Source: Albidovulum sp.
GTDB lineage: Bacteria; Pseudomonadota; Alphaproteobacteria; Rhodobacterales; Rhodobacteraceae
Length of the DNA: 47,029 bases
NCBI GenBank assembly: GCA_030837825.1
Contig: JAUQYB010000062.1
Span: forward strand, 1-47,029
Reading direction: 5' to 3'
Position numbers and translations under genes: made by a program. Every line of letters starts with the position of its first letter. Within the stretch, counting starts at the first letter, position 1. The notes beneath the pieces were generated by a model that saw only the letters and a list, made by a program, of their open reading frames with translations, searched no databases and was not told where the DNA came from. Below are positions 1 through 7,963 of this stretch, in pieces.

Positions 1-92
1 CCGACCTCGTCTTCGACTTCGGCGGCGGCATGATCACGCTGGCGGGCCTCGGCGCCGCCGGGCTGGCCGACAGCGATCTGATCATCATCTGA
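1..92 (+). CDS. C-terminal end of a possible RTX-type secreted protein (partial)
   Basis: Only the last 29 codons are in the window, read from base 3 to the TGA at 90-92; the gene begins upstream. The visible tail contains a DFGGG stretch, then ITLAGLG, then a short acidic turn and a hydrophobic LIII end. This resembles the C-terminal tail of type I secreted, RTX-repeat proteins of Rhodobacteraceae, which commonly end in a phi-D-F-G-x-G-x-x-phi-T-phi pattern followed by a short hydrophobic terminus. No calcium-binding nonapeptide is in view, so the family call rests on about 30 residues and is tentative. Confidence 0.45.
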   Translation, partial: DLVFDFGGGMITLAGLGAAGLADSDLIII

Positions 93-221
93 GCCGGTGC
101 GGGAGGGCGACGGTCGGGATCGTCGCCCTTCCCGCCCCGTCCCCTGGCCCCGCCGGAACCCCGCCGCCGCCGCCCGCGTTGGCCGAGAGCGAACGGACGG
201 GCGGACCCGGCGGAGGTGGCG

Positions 222-569
222 ATGGACCAGGCGGAAGACGAACTCTGGCGGCTCGAGGAAGGGTTCTGGCTCGGCGGGGCGGAGACCTTTCGCAGCCGGA
301 TGGCCGACGGCGCGATCATGGTCTTTCCCTATCCCGCCGGCATCCTCCAGGGCGAGCGGATCACCGAAGGCGTCGCCGGCGCGCCGCGCTGGCGGTCGGT
401 GGTGATGGCGGACCGGACGCTGACCCTGCGCGGCAACGTCGCGGTGCTCGCCTACCGGGCCGAGGCCGAGCGCGAGGGCGAGGCGATCCGCACCATGCTC
501 TGCGCCTCCACCTATGTCCGCGACGGCGACGGCTGGCGACTCATCTCGCACCAGCAGACGCCGGCGTGA
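222..569 (+). CDS. SnoaL/DUF4440-like (NTF2 fold) small protein
   Basis: This is a 115-residue soluble protein with no signal peptide. The sequence starts with a short helix (EDELWRLEEGFW), continues with an exposed segment containing MVFPYPAG, then strands ending in VAVLAYRAEA, and finishes with a DGDGWRLISHQQTP tail. That last motif is typical of DUF4440/SnoaL-like proteins of the NTF2 fold, which bind small ligands or act as minor catalysts; the ligand is unknown. I chose the ATG at 222 because a GGAGG lies at 212-216 with a 5-base spacer; an in-frame GTG at 216 overlaps that site and is less likely. It stands alone and converges with the CorC-type gene. Confidence 0.7.
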   Translation: MDQAEDELWRLEEGFWLGGAETFRSRMADGAIMVFPYPAGILQGERITEGVAGAPRWRSVVMADRTLTLRGNVAVLAYRAEAEREGEAIRTMLCASTYVRDGDGWRLISHQQTPA

Positions 570-578
570 CCGGGGCGG

Positions 579-1883
579 TCACAGCGGCCGGATCTTCAGC
601 CGGGTGATGCGGTTCTCCTTCCGCGCCACCACCTCGAAGCGGAAGCCGTGGAAGGAAAACACCTGGCCTTCGCTGGGGATCATCTGCGCCTCGTGGATGA
701 CGAGGCCGGCGACGGTGTTGGCCTCGTCGTCGGGCAGCATCCAGTCGGTCGCACGGTTGAGGTCGCGGATCGTCATCGCGCCGTCGACGATGCAGTCGCC
801 GGCATCGGTGCGCTTCAAGGGATGCTCGGCGTCGAGATCGAATTCGTCGGTAATCTCGCCCACGATCTCCTCGATGATGTCTTCGAGGGTGATCAGGCCG
901 CGCAGCCCGCCGTATTCGTCGACGACCAGCGCGAAATGGGTGCGCCGCTTGAGGAACTCGCGCATCTGCTCGTCGAGCGGCGTGGTCTCGGGGACGAAAT
1001 AGGGCGGCATCGCCACGCTCAGGATCTCGAGGTCGGAGACCGAGTCGAGCTTGCCGTCGCCGGTGCGCAGGAACCTCTCGACGGCGCGCAGCAGGTCCTT
1101 TGCGTGGATGACGCCGACGACATTCTCCCGCTCGCCGCGGAAAAGCGGCAGGCGGGTGTGGGGCGAGGCCAGCACCTGGGTGATCAGCGCATCGGGCGCG
1201 GCGTCGGCGTCGAGCATCTGGATCTGGCTGCGGTGACGCATGATCTCCTCCACCGTGCGGTCCGAGAGGTCGAGCGCGCCGAGAAGCCGGTCGCGGTCCT
1301 CCTTCTGCACGGTGCCGGTCGAATGGCCGATGGCGAGCGCGCCGATGATCTCCTCGCGGAACGACAGCACCTGGCTGTCGGGGTCGGTCCTGACCCCGAA
1401 GAGCATCAGGATGCCGCGGACGATCAGCCGGACCAGCGACACGATCGGGCTGAGGACGCGGATGAGCACCTGGACCGGCCGCGCCAGCCGCGCCGCCGCA
1501 GCTTCGGGCGCGGTAATGGCGTAGGTCTTGGGCAGCACCTCCGCGAAAATCAGCACGAGCGCCGTCATCACCAGGGTGGCGACCGCCACCCCGTTCGCCC
1601 CCAGCACGCGGGAGAAGAGTGCTGTGGCGAGCGAGGCCGACAGGATGTTGGCCACGTTGTTGCCCAGAAGGATGGCGCCGATCAGCCGCTCGCTGTCCTC
1701 CTTCACCGCGAGCGCGATCTCCGCGCCCGCATTGCCCTTGTCGGCCTGGGCCCGCAGCTTGCCGCGCGAGGCCGCGGTCAGCGCGGTCTCCGAGCCGGAG
1801 AAGAAGGCCGACATCAGGAGAAGCGCGAGGATCGCCCCCGCGGTCAGCCAGAATGCGGTATCGAGGATGACGTCGGTGCCCAT
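579..1883 (-). CDS. HlyC/CorC-family membrane protein (CNNM + CBS pair + CorC domain)
   Basis: The 434-residue protein has the full three-part layout of the family. Residues 1 to about 190 form a CNNM/DUF21 membrane domain with a first hydrophobic segment (residues 12-30), the SGSETALTAASR motif after it, and a conserved FAEVLPKT near residue 114. Two CBS domains follow (about 205-330), including the VVDEYGG and GLITLEDIIEEIVGEI signature of the second. The C-terminus is a CorC_HlyC domain ending in RITRLKIRPL. Relatives are linked to Mg2+/Co2+ export or resistance, and the CBS pair usually binds adenine nucleotides; the older haemolysin label is misleading. The start ATG gives a complete N-terminal membrane segment. 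It lies 75 bases downstream of xerD on the same strand and may be co-transcribed with it. Confidence 0.9.
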   Translation of the reverse strand: MGTDVILDTAFWLTAGAILALLLMSAFFSGSETALTAASRGKLRAQADKGNAGAEIALAVKEDSERLIGAILLGNNVANILSASLATALFSRVLGANGVAVATLVMTALVLIFAEVLPKTYAITAPEAAAARLARPVQVLIRVLSPIVSLVRLIVRGILMLFGVRTDPDSQVLSFREEIIGALAIGHSTGTVQKEDRDRLLGALDLSDRTVEEIMRHRSQIQMLDADAAPDALITQVLASPHTRLPLFRGERENVVGVIHAKDLLRAVERFLRTGDGKLDSVSDLEILSVAMPPYFVPETTPLDEQMREFLKRRTHFALVVDEYGGLRGLITLEDIIEEIVGEITDEFDLDAEHPLKRTDAGDCIVDGAMTIRDLNRATDWMLPDDEANTVAGLVIHEAQMIPSEGQVFSFHGFRFEVVARKENRITRLKIRPL

Positions 1884-1958
1884 CGCCTGATTTCCCTGTG
1901 GTTCCGTCCGTTATGGGCAAGCCGGGGCCCGCCTTCAAGCGGCGACGCGCCCGGCGCC

Positions 1959-2909
1959 TCAGTCCCGCGCCAGCGGATGGTGGTCGAGCACCAGCGCGCG
2001 CAGCCGCTCGTCGAGCACATGGGTGTAGATTTCGGTGGTGGAGAGATCGGCGTGCCCGAGCAGCGTCTGGATCACCCTGAGGTCGGCCCCCCCGGCGAGG
2101 AGATGGGTGGCGAAGGCATGGCGCAGCACATGGGGGGTGACGCGCGCGGGCGAAATGCCGGCCGCCACCGCGAAATCCTTCAAAAGCCCGTGGAACGCCT
2201 GCCGCGTCAGATGCCCCTCGGCCCCCCGCGCGGGAAAGAGATGCCTGGACGGCGGCGCGCCGGTCTCGGCCCGGGCCGTCTCCTCCGCCCGGTCGCGAGC
2301 CGTCAGCCAGGCGGCGAGCGCTTCCCGGGCCGGGGCCGACAGCGGCACCATCCGTTCCTTGCCGCCCTTGCCGCGCACCAGGAGCATGGCCGGATCGCCG
2401 CGGGCGGCGCTGACGGGCAGCGAGACAAGCTCGCTCACCCGCATGCCGGTGGCATAGAGAAGCTCGATCAGGCAGGTGTTGCGAAGCCGCTCGACCGGCT
2501 GCCTTCCGCCGGCGCGAGCGGCAGCGAGAAGGCGTTCGACCTCGTCGACGGTCAGCACCTTCGGCAGGGCGCGCGCCTTCGCCGGCCCGGCGATCTGGAT
2601 CGCGGGATTGTCGGCGCGCCAGCCCTCGTCGTAGGCGAAGCGGTAGAGCTGGCGAACCGCCGAAAGCCGGCGGGCCCGGGTGGCGCGGGACAGGCCACCG
2701 GCCTCGCAGGCGACGAGATAGGATTCGACGTCGGCCCGGGCGGCGCCGGCGAAATCAAGGCCGCGGCGGCCGAGCCAGCCGGCGAAATCCTTCAGGTCGC
2801 GCCCATAGGCCAGAAGCGTGTTGCGCGCGGCTCCGATCTCTGCCGCCTGGGCTTCGAGAAAGGCCGATATCCAGCGCGCGGCGTCGCGGTCGAGGGCGCC
2901 GCGGGGCAT
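1959..2909 (-). CDS. xerD: site-specific tyrosine recombinase XerD
   Basis: The 316-residue protein has the two expected domains: an N-terminal SAM-like core-binding domain (about 1-100) and a C-terminal catalytic domain. The catalytic set is complete: Arg157 in ATGMRVSEL, Lys181 in RGKGGKER, His260 and Arg263 in HVLRHAFATHLL, His286 in LGHADLSTTEIYTHV and the nucleophile Tyr295. Chromosome-dimer resolution at dif by XerC/XerD is the known role. XerD is preferred over XerC because of the overall pattern and the chromosomal neighbourhood beside aroK/aroB, but the two are hard to separate by eye. I start at the ATG at 2909, one base after the stop of the upstream secreted-protein gene, so the two genes are almost certainly translated from one mRNA; an ORF extension upstream only re-reads that neighbour. 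Confidence 0.88.
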   Translation of the reverse strand: MPRGALDRDAARWISAFLEAQAAEIGAARNTLLAYGRDLKDFAGWLGRRGLDFAGAARADVESYLVACEAGGLSRATRARRLSAVRQLYRFAYDEGWRADNPAIQIAGPAKARALPKVLTVDEVERLLAAARAGGRQPVERLRNTCLIELLYATGMRVSELVSLPVSAARGDPAMLLVRGKGGKERMVPLSAPAREALAAWLTARDRAEETARAETGAPPSRHLFPARGAEGHLTRQAFHGLLKDFAVAAGISPARVTPHVLRHAFATHLLAGGADLRVIQTLLGHADLSTTEIYTHVLDERLRALVLDHHPLARD

Positions 2910-2910
2910 C

Positions 2911-4470
2911 TCAGCCCCGCCGCTCGAGCAGGACAAGCTCCAGCGCCGCGCGCCGCGCCGTCGTCTCCAGCCCGACATGGCGCAGGAACACCAGCCCCTC
3001 GGTGACCGCGCGCAGGTCGCCGCGGGCGCCGTCGGTGATCTGGTCGATGGCCCGCAGCAGCGCCTCGCCGGTGCGGTGTTCGTCCTCAAGCGCCTTGAGT
3101 TCCGGCGCCGGGGAGGGGGCGGCGGCGAAGGCGGCCTGGATCGCTGCGCCCATCTGGTCGGGCGGCACGGTTCCGCTGGCGTCGCCCTCGGCAAGGCCGA
3201 TCAGGAACGCCTCGTCACCATCTGCCGGCTTGCGCGCGCGGGCGACGGCCTCGAACCCGTCGGAGAGAAGCCCGATCCGGAAGGCGAGCGCGCCGGCCTC
3301 GCCGTCAAGGGCAAGGCCCGAAAGCGCCTGGCCGTAAAGCGCCGCGAACGGCACCTCAAGCTCGACATCGGTCATCTGGCGCCAGGCGGCCGAAAGGGCA
3401 AGCGCGGTCGCCTTGCGGTCGCCCGCGCCGATCGCCGCGTCGAGCGCCTGGATCGCGCGCACCCTTTCCCAAACCCCGCCCGAGGCGGCTGCCTGCCGTT
3501 CGGTATAGAGGCCGAGAAGCAGGTTCGGCTCGATCGCGCCGGTGCGGGCAAGGCGTTCGGCCGCCTCGAGCCGGGTCTTCCAGCCGGCGTTCGATCTGAG
3601 GTCGGCCTGGGCGAAGGCGAGCGGCAGGGTCGAGGTCTGGAGCGGCTGGCCGATCGCCTCCATCAGCCGCAGCACCAGCGGCGAGGGGCGGGCGGGCTCG
3701 GGCAGGTCGGGCGCCTCGTCGGCCAGCGCCGGATCGAGGAAGCGTTCGAGAAGCGGCACCATCTCGGGCTCGATGTAGCCGAGCGTCTCGCCAGTCCTGA
3801 GCGAGAGCGCCGCGGCGTTCCAGTCGCCGCCGCGGGCGAGGCAGAAGACCCGGGCCGGAAAGGTCGGCGAGATGCCGGGCGTCTTGCGCATCACCTCGCA
3901 GGCGCGATCCTCCTCGCCGGTCAGAAGCGCCACGTCGAACCAGCGGCGGAAGACCTCGGGCGGCGGATTGTCGGCCAGTTCCAGAAGCGACAGCGCCGGA
4001 TCGAGCGCGCCGAGATCGAGAAGCTTGTCGATCCGCGCGAGGTAGAGCGTGCCCTGGCCGTCGGAATCGGCTGGAGGGGTCAGCTCCGCCAGCAAGAGCG
4101 TGTAGAGCAGCGACTGGACCGCCGGCAGCGTGTCCACCCGTTCGGTGCGGATCATCCGGGCGAGATCGGCCGAGGCGGTGGTGCCCCACAGGGTCCGCGG
4201 CAGCCCGGTCCGGGCGACGGAACTGAGGCCGATCGCGTCGAGCGACGGGCCGTCGATCGGCACCATCGTGATCGGCGCGCTGGAGACGCCCGAGGTCACC
4301 GGCGGTTCGGCCGGGATCACCGGCCGCGGCGGCATGGCGGCGGGCGTCGCCACCGAACGCGACAGCCAGTCGATCGCCGACAGCGGCTCCTCGACCGGCG
4401 TTTCGGCGCGCAGCGGCAAGCCCGCAGCCAGGACGACAGAAAGGAGGATCAGTGCCCTACTGCTGCACAT
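2911..4470 (-). CDS. secreted or periplasmic protein of unknown function, 519 residues
   Basis: The protein begins with MCSSRALILLSVVLAAGLPLRAE, a clear Sec signal peptide with probable cleavage after the LRA region. After a Pro-rich linker (about 35-75) the rest is Ala/Leu-rich and helical, with repeated two-helix blocks (for example PALSLLELADNPPPEVFRRWFDVALL), suggesting a TPR-like or armadillo-like solenoid. I recognise no catalytic motif. It is a familiar hypothetical protein beside xerD in Rhodobacteraceae. The start at 4470 gives the signal peptide and overlaps the end of the 45-residue membrane peptide gene by 14 bases, so the three genes 4594-4457, 4470-2911 and 2909-1959 look like one translationally coupled unit. 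A periplasmic scaffold is a guess only. Confidence 0.7.
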   Translation of the reverse strand: MCSSRALILLSVVLAAGLPLRAETPVEEPLSAIDWLSRSVATPAAMPPRPVIPAEPPVTSGVSSAPITMVPIDGPSLDAIGLSSVARTGLPRTLWGTTASADLARMIRTERVDTLPAVQSLLYTLLLAELTPPADSDGQGTLYLARIDKLLDLGALDPALSLLELADNPPPEVFRRWFDVALLTGEEDRACEVMRKTPGISPTFPARVFCLARGGDWNAAALSLRTGETLGYIEPEMVPLLERFLDPALADEAPDLPEPARPSPLVLRLMEAIGQPLQTSTLPLAFAQADLRSNAGWKTRLEAAERLARTGAIEPNLLLGLYTERQAAASGGVWERVRAIQALDAAIGAGDRKATALALSAAWRQMTDVELEVPFAALYGQALSGLALDGEAGALAFRIGLLSDGFEAVARARKPADGDEAFLIGLAEGDASGTVPPDQMGAAIQAAFAAAPSPAPELKALEDEHRTGEALLRAIDQITDGARGDLRAVTEGLVFLRHVGLETTARRAALELVLLERRG

Positions 4471-4594
4471 CCAGTTGAACCGGTGTCCTGACTTCGCTCT
4501 GCTCGGGCGCCATGTCGCCCAGATAGGCATATCCCGCAAGGCCGGCAAAGCCCAGCACCGCGAGAAGGAAAAGCAGCTTGAGAATGCGCAACAT
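4457..4594 (-). CDS. 45-residue single-pass membrane peptide
   Basis: A short complete frame runs from ATG (4594) to TAG (4457). It begins MLRILKLLFLLAVLGFAGLAGYAYLGDMAP in essence: a positively charged start, about 20 hydrophobic residues forming one membrane segment, then a short acidic and polar tail (EQSEVRTPVQLDVQQ) expected in the periplasm. An AGGA sits about 5 bases before the start. It overlaps the next gene (start 4470) by 14 bases, and the codon use matches the neighbours. Similar small proteins occur at this place in other Rhodobacteraceae as I recall, but no function is known to me. It is shorter than common ORF cut-offs and easily missed. Confidence 0.7.
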   Translation of the reverse strand: MLRILKLLFLLAVLGFAGLAGYAYLGDMAPEQSEVRTPVQLDVQQ

Positions 4595-4682
4595 GTCGTC
4601 CTGCCGTCTTCTTGTTCGTTGTTCTTGTCCGGCCCTGCCTCTGGATGCCGGTCACGCGTCAAGGCCAAATCGAGAAACCCCT

Positions 4683-4715
4683 CACACAACCGGAATTATC
4701 CTATATACGGCTTTT
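4683..4715 (+). promoter_or_regulatory. AT-rich segment in the divergent region upstream of aroK
   Basis: Between the divergent 45-residue peptide gene and aroK lies a 207-base gap. It contains the AT-rich core AATTATCCTATATACGG (4695-4711), unusual in this GC background. On the plus strand TATCCT or TATATA could serve as a -10; on the minus strand GATAAT could. I see no convincing -35 for either direction, so this is a likely promoter zone rather than a defined promoter. Confidence 0.3.
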
Positions 4716-4801
4716 GCGGCGAGTTCACGCCATTGAGGGCAGAAAGTTTTCCGGCTAGGCGGGGCTTCGCCTCGACGGCCGGGGCGGCAGGAAGGAACCG
4801 G

Positions 4802-5347
4802 GTGGCGTTCAGGCTCAGGAAGACGGTCGCGCTGATCGGCATGATGGGCGCGGGCAAGACCGCGGTCGGCACTGCGCTCGCGCGGTTGCTGGGCGTTCCG
4901 TTCCTCGACTCCGACGAGGCGATCGAGCGGGCCGCCAACAGGAGCGTGTCCGAGATCTTCCAGCGCGACGGCGAGGTATGCTTCCGCGCGCGCGAGACCG
5001 AGGTGCTGACCCGGCTGATGTCGGGCCCGCCCTGCATCCTGTCGACCGGCGGCGGCGCCTTCCTCGCCCCGGCCAACCGCGCGATCATCGCCGAGAAGGG
5101 GGTGGCGGTCTGGCTCAAGGCCGATCTCGACCTCCTGTGGCAGCGGGTCCGGCACAAGACCACGCGCCCGCTCCTGCGCACGCCCGACCCTAGGGCGACG
5201 CTCGCCGGGCTTCTGGCGGCGCGCGAGCCGGTCTATGCGCTGGCGCAGGTGACGGTCGAGGCGGCGCCCGACTATTCGATCGAGGACATGGCCGCGAAGG
5301 TGCTTTCCGCGCTTTCCGCCCGGCCCGACATACTGGAGACGACATGA
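4802..5347 (+). CDS. aroK: shikimate kinase
   Basis: This is a 181-residue kinase that phosphorylates shikimate at O3 in the chorismate pathway. The Walker A loop GMMGAGKT is at residues 13-20. Asp36 and Asp38 (LDSDE) lie in the shikimate/Mg region, Arg62 (FRARE) is the usual shikimate contact, STGGG at 81-85 is the Walker-B-like substrate motif, and the lid and adenine region carries RPLL. I start at the GTG at 4802, preceded by a GGAAGGAA stretch, because it matches the usual family length; the frame stays open far upstream and an in-frame TTG near 4733 cannot be excluded. The stop overlaps the aroB ATG (ATGA, 5344-5347), so translation is coupled. Confidence 0.9.
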   Translation: MAFRLRKTVALIGMMGAGKTAVGTALARLLGVPFLDSDEAIERAANRSVSEIFQRDGEVCFRARETEVLTRLMSGPPCILSTGGGAFLAPANRAIIAEKGVAVWLKADLDLLWQRVRHKTTRPLLRTPDPRATLAGLLAAREPVYALAQVTVEAAPDYSIEDMAAKVLSALSARPDILETT

Positions 5348-6474
5348 CCGACGGGACCGATTGCGTCCGGGTGGACCGCGTCCGGGTGGACCTCGGGCCG
5401 CGCAGCTACGAGGTGCGCATCGGCGCGGGGCTTCTGGCCCGCGCCGGCGAGGAGATCGCGCCGCTGCTGGTGCGCCCGCGCGTCGCGGTCCTGACCGACG
5501 AGACGGTGGCGGGGCTCCATCTCGAGGCGCTCCGCGACGGGCTCCGGGGCATCGAGATGGCCTCGCTCGCGCTGCCGGCGGGCGAGGCGACCAAGGGCTG
5601 GCCCGAGTTTTCCCGCGCCGTCGACTGGCTTCTGGCCAAGAAGGTGGAGCGGCGCGACATCGTCGTCGCCCTCGGCGGCGGGGTGATCGGCGACCTCGCC
5701 GGCTTTGCCGCCGCCGTGCTCCGCCGCGGCGTCCGCTTCGTGCAGATCCCGACGACGCTCCTGGCGCAGGTCGACAGTTCGGTCGGCGGCAAGACCGGCA
5801 TCAACTCGGTCCACGGCAAGAACCTGATCGGCGCCTTCCACCAGCCCTCGCTCGTCCTCGCCGACATCGCGGTGCTCGAAACCCTGCCCGCGCGCGATTT
5901 CCTGTCGGGCTACGGCGAGGTGGTGAAATACGGGCTTCTCGGCGATGCCGCCTTCTTCGGCTGGCTTGAGGCGAACGGCCCCGCGCTCGCCCTGGGCGAC
6001 CGGACAGCGCGTCAGGCGGCGGTGCGCCACTCGGTCGCGATGAAGGCGCGGATCGTCGAGCGCGACGAGACCGAGGAGGGCGACCGCGCGCTTCTCAACC
6101 TCGGCCACACCTTCTGTCACGCGCTGGAGAAGGCCACCGGCTATTCCACCCGGCTCCTGCACGGCGAGGGCGTGGCGATCGGCTGCGCGCTGGCGTTCGA
6201 GCTGTCGCAGCGGCTCGGCCTGTGCAGCCAGGAGGCGCCGAGCCGCGTCCGCGCGCATCTTCGGGCGATGGGGATGAAGGTGGACATTGCCGACATACCG
6301 GGCGACCTGCCGGGGCCGGAGGGGCTTCTGTCCTTCATGGCGCAGGACAAGAAGGTGGTGGACGGCCGGCTGCGCTTCGTCCTCGCCCGCGGGATCGGTG
6401 AGGCCTTCGTCGCCGACGACGTTCCCGGCGATGCCGTGCTGCGGCTTCTCGAGGACGCGCTCGCCGGGCGCTGA
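5344..6474 (+). CDS. aroB: 3-dehydroquinate synthase
   Basis: The 376-residue enzyme converts DAHP to 3-dehydroquinate, using NAD+ and a divalent metal. Visible family marks are the NAD-binding GGGVIGDLAGF (111-121), PTTLLAQVDSSVGGKTGIN (136-154) and the metal ligands Glu192 (GYGEVVKYG), His255 (NLGHTFCHALE) and His273 (LLHGEGVAIG). Length is normal for the family. Its ATG overlaps the aroK stop by four bases, the standard coupled aroK-aroB arrangement. A short gap with a terminator-like element, pointing the other way for ssb, follows. Confidence 0.96.
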   Translation: MTDGTDCVRVDRVRVDLGPRSYEVRIGAGLLARAGEEIAPLLVRPRVAVLTDETVAGLHLEALRDGLRGIEMASLALPAGEATKGWPEFSRAVDWLLAKKVERRDIVVALGGGVIGDLAGFAAAVLRRGVRFVQIPTTLLAQVDSSVGGKTGINSVHGKNLIGAFHQPSLVLADIAVLETLPARDFLSGYGEVVKYGLLGDAAFFGWLEANGPALALGDRTARQAAVRHSVAMKARIVERDETEEGDRALLNLGHTFCHALEKATGYSTRLLHGEGVAIGCALAFELSQRLGLCSQEAPSRVRAHLRAMGMKVDIADIPGDLPGPEGLLSFMAQDKKVVDGRLRFVLARGIGEAFVADDVPGDAVLRLLEDALAGR

Positions 6475-6522
6475 CCGCACCCCTTCGGAGCCGCGCCGGT
6501 CAGCCTCTGCCCCGCGGGCGCC

Positions 6523-6574
6523 GCTCATTCTTCGGTGCGAAAATACCCCGGGGATGTGGGGGCAGCGCCCCCAC
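6523..6574 (-). terminator. terminator-like element downstream of ssb (dispersed family, copy 1)
   Basis: Read on the minus strand, a perfect 8-bp stem with a 3-base loop (GTGGGGGC/GCCCCCAC, 6574-6556) is followed by CCCGGGGTATTTT and then CGCACCGAAGAATGAG. The same architecture (8-10 bp stem, 3-base loop, CCCGGGGTATTT, then a CGAAGAA tail) recurs at 22249-22301 after the aminotransferase gene. Such GC-hairpin plus GGGGTATTT elements are common at gene ends in Rhodobacterales. It lies just downstream of ssb in the sense direction, between two convergent genes. Confidence 0.6.
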
Positions 6575-6618
6575 CGGCACAACCACCGGCACAACCACCG
6601 GCGCAACCCGCCGGCAAA
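6571..6618. repeat. 12-bp tandem repeat in the 3' region of ssb
   Basis: The unit CCACCGGCACAA occurs exactly twice (6571-6582, 6583-6594), once with one change (6595-6606, CCACCGGCGCAA) and then decays. It lies between the ssb stop codon and the terminator-like hairpin, so it would be in the 3' untranslated part of the ssb mRNA. Confidence 0.8.
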
Positions 6619-6627
6619 CCGCGCGGC

Positions 6628-7125
6628 TCAGAACGGAATCTCGTCGTCGAGGTCGGAGCGGCCGCCGCCCGAACCGCCGCCCGAACCGCCGCCCTGGCTG
6701 CCGCCCGAACCGCCGCTGCCGCCATAGCCGCCGCGATCGTCCTCGAAGCCGCCGCCGCCCGATCCGCCGCCATCGCGGCCGTCAAGCAGCGTCAGCTCGC
6801 CCCGGAACTGCCTCAGCACGACCTCGGTCGTATAGCGGTCGGCGCCGGACTGGTCCTGCCACTTGCGGGTTTCGAGTTGCCCCTCGACATAGACCTTCGA
6901 GCCCTTCTTCAGATACTGCTCGGCGATCTTGGCGAGGTTCTCGTTGAAGATCGCGACCGAATGCCACTCGGTGCGTTCCTTGCGCTCGCCGGTGTTGCGG
7001 TCGCGCCAGGACTCCGATGTCGCGATCCGCAGGTTGCAGACCTTGCCGCCGTTCGGAAACGACCGCACCTCGGGATCGCGGCCGAGATTGCCCACCAGAA
7101 TGACCTTGTTCACCGACCCCGCCAT
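6628..7125 (-). CDS. ssb: single-stranded DNA-binding protein
   Basis: The 165-residue protein has an N-terminal OB fold beginning [21 protein letters not shown], with the conserved [18 protein letters not shown] segment and [16 protein letters not shown]. The C-terminal third is a Gly-rich disordered linker (GGGSGGG and GGSGGSGG repeats), ending in the acidic tip DLDDEIPF that recruits replication and repair partners. It binds ssDNA as a tetramer in replication and recombination. I start at the ATG at 7125, which has a GAGGAGG Shine-Dalgarno; a longer frame adds 18 non-conserved residues. No LexA box is apparent upstream. It is divergent from the LuxR-type gene. Confidence 0.95.
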   Translation of the reverse strand: MAGSVNKVILVGNLGRDPEVRSFPNGGKVCNLRIATSESWRDRNTGERKERTEWHSVAIFNENLAKIAEQYLKKGSKVYVEGQLETRKWQDQSGADRYTTEVVLRQFRGELTLLDGRDGGGSGGGGFEDDRGGYGGSGGSGGSQGGGSGGGSGGGRSDLDDEIPF

Positions 7126-7329
7126 CGCGGACCTCCTCTCGATTCCATTCGCCCCGTTAGAGCATCCGGGCCGGGCCAAGAAAAGCGCCCGTGGTTAATA
7201 ATCCGCTAATCGCGGCCCGCTGCGGTCGTGCGAACCCGCCCGCCGCGCCCCGGGAAATCCGGTCGCGATCCCGCTTCCCGATTCCGCAGCGACGGGCTAA
7301 GAAGCGGTGCCCGCGGACAGGAGTCTGGA

Positions 7330-7893
7330 ATGGACCGAGCATCGAAACCGCAGCGGACCACGGCGGCGGCCCTTGTTGGCCTGATGCTGGTTCAGGGCGC
7401 CTGTGCCGCCTTCTTCCTGGTCGACATCATCAACGACTACCTGGAGGAGCCGAGCGGCGGCTGGGCCAACTGGCATCACCTGATCGAACTCCTCGCCAAC
7501 ATCAGCCTCGTTGCCGCGATCCTGTTCGAGGCGGCCTATCTCACCCGGCTCCTGAAGCGGCAGGCCGAGGCGGACCGGGCGCTTTCGGTGGCCTCGGGCG
7601 CGCTCCACGAGGTGATGGAGGGCTATTTCGGCGACTGGGGGCTGACGCCCTCGGAGGCCGATGTCGCGCGCTTTGCCATCAAGGGCTTCACCATCGCCGA
7701 AATCGCCGGGCTGCGCGGCTCGGCCGAGGGCACGGTGAAGACGCATCTGAACGCGATCTACCGCAAGGCCGGGGTTCCCGGGCGGACACAGCTCGTCAAC
7801 CTCCTCATCGAGGAGCTCCTGGGCGGCCCGGTCGCGCCGCCCGGCGCGCGCGCCGCGCGACCCGGGCCTGAAACCGCCCGGACCGGCGCCTGA
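7330..7893 (+). CDS. membrane-anchored LuxR-type transcriptional regulator
   Basis: The 187-residue protein has two hydrophobic segments near the N-terminus (about residues 12-32 and 52-72) joined by a polar loop rich in acidic residues, then a short linker. A LuxR/GerE-type helix-turn-helix follows (about 103-160), with [41 protein letters not shown] and [13 protein letters not shown]. There is no receiver, PAS or autoinducer domain, so any signal would come through the membrane segments. The C-terminus is Pro/Arg/Ala-rich. I start at the ATG at 7330, which follows a CAGGAG; a longer frame from 7228 is Arg-rich filler. It is divergent from ssb and upstream of the lytic transglycosylase on the same strand. 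Confidence 0.75.
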   Translation: MDRASKPQRTTAAALVGLMLVQGACAAFFLVDIINDYLEEPSGGWANWHHLIELLANISLVAAILFEAAYLTRLLKRQAEADRALSVASGALHEVMEGYFGDWGLTPSEADVARFAIKGFTIAEIAGLRGSAEGTVKTHLNAIYRKAGVPGRTQLVNLLIEELLGGPVAPPGARAARPGPETARTGA

Positions 7894-7963
7894 GAGGCGT
7901 GCCGCGGGGCTGGAAAGCGGGCGGGATTCGGGTATAGTCCGGCGCGAAAACCGTGGGGGACAG

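Noticed and set aside
648..3005. 785-codon open frame on the plus strand across the CorC-type and xerD genes
   Set aside because: It is antisense to two well-supported genes and has an Arg/Gly/Asp-rich composition typical of a high-GC shadow frame.
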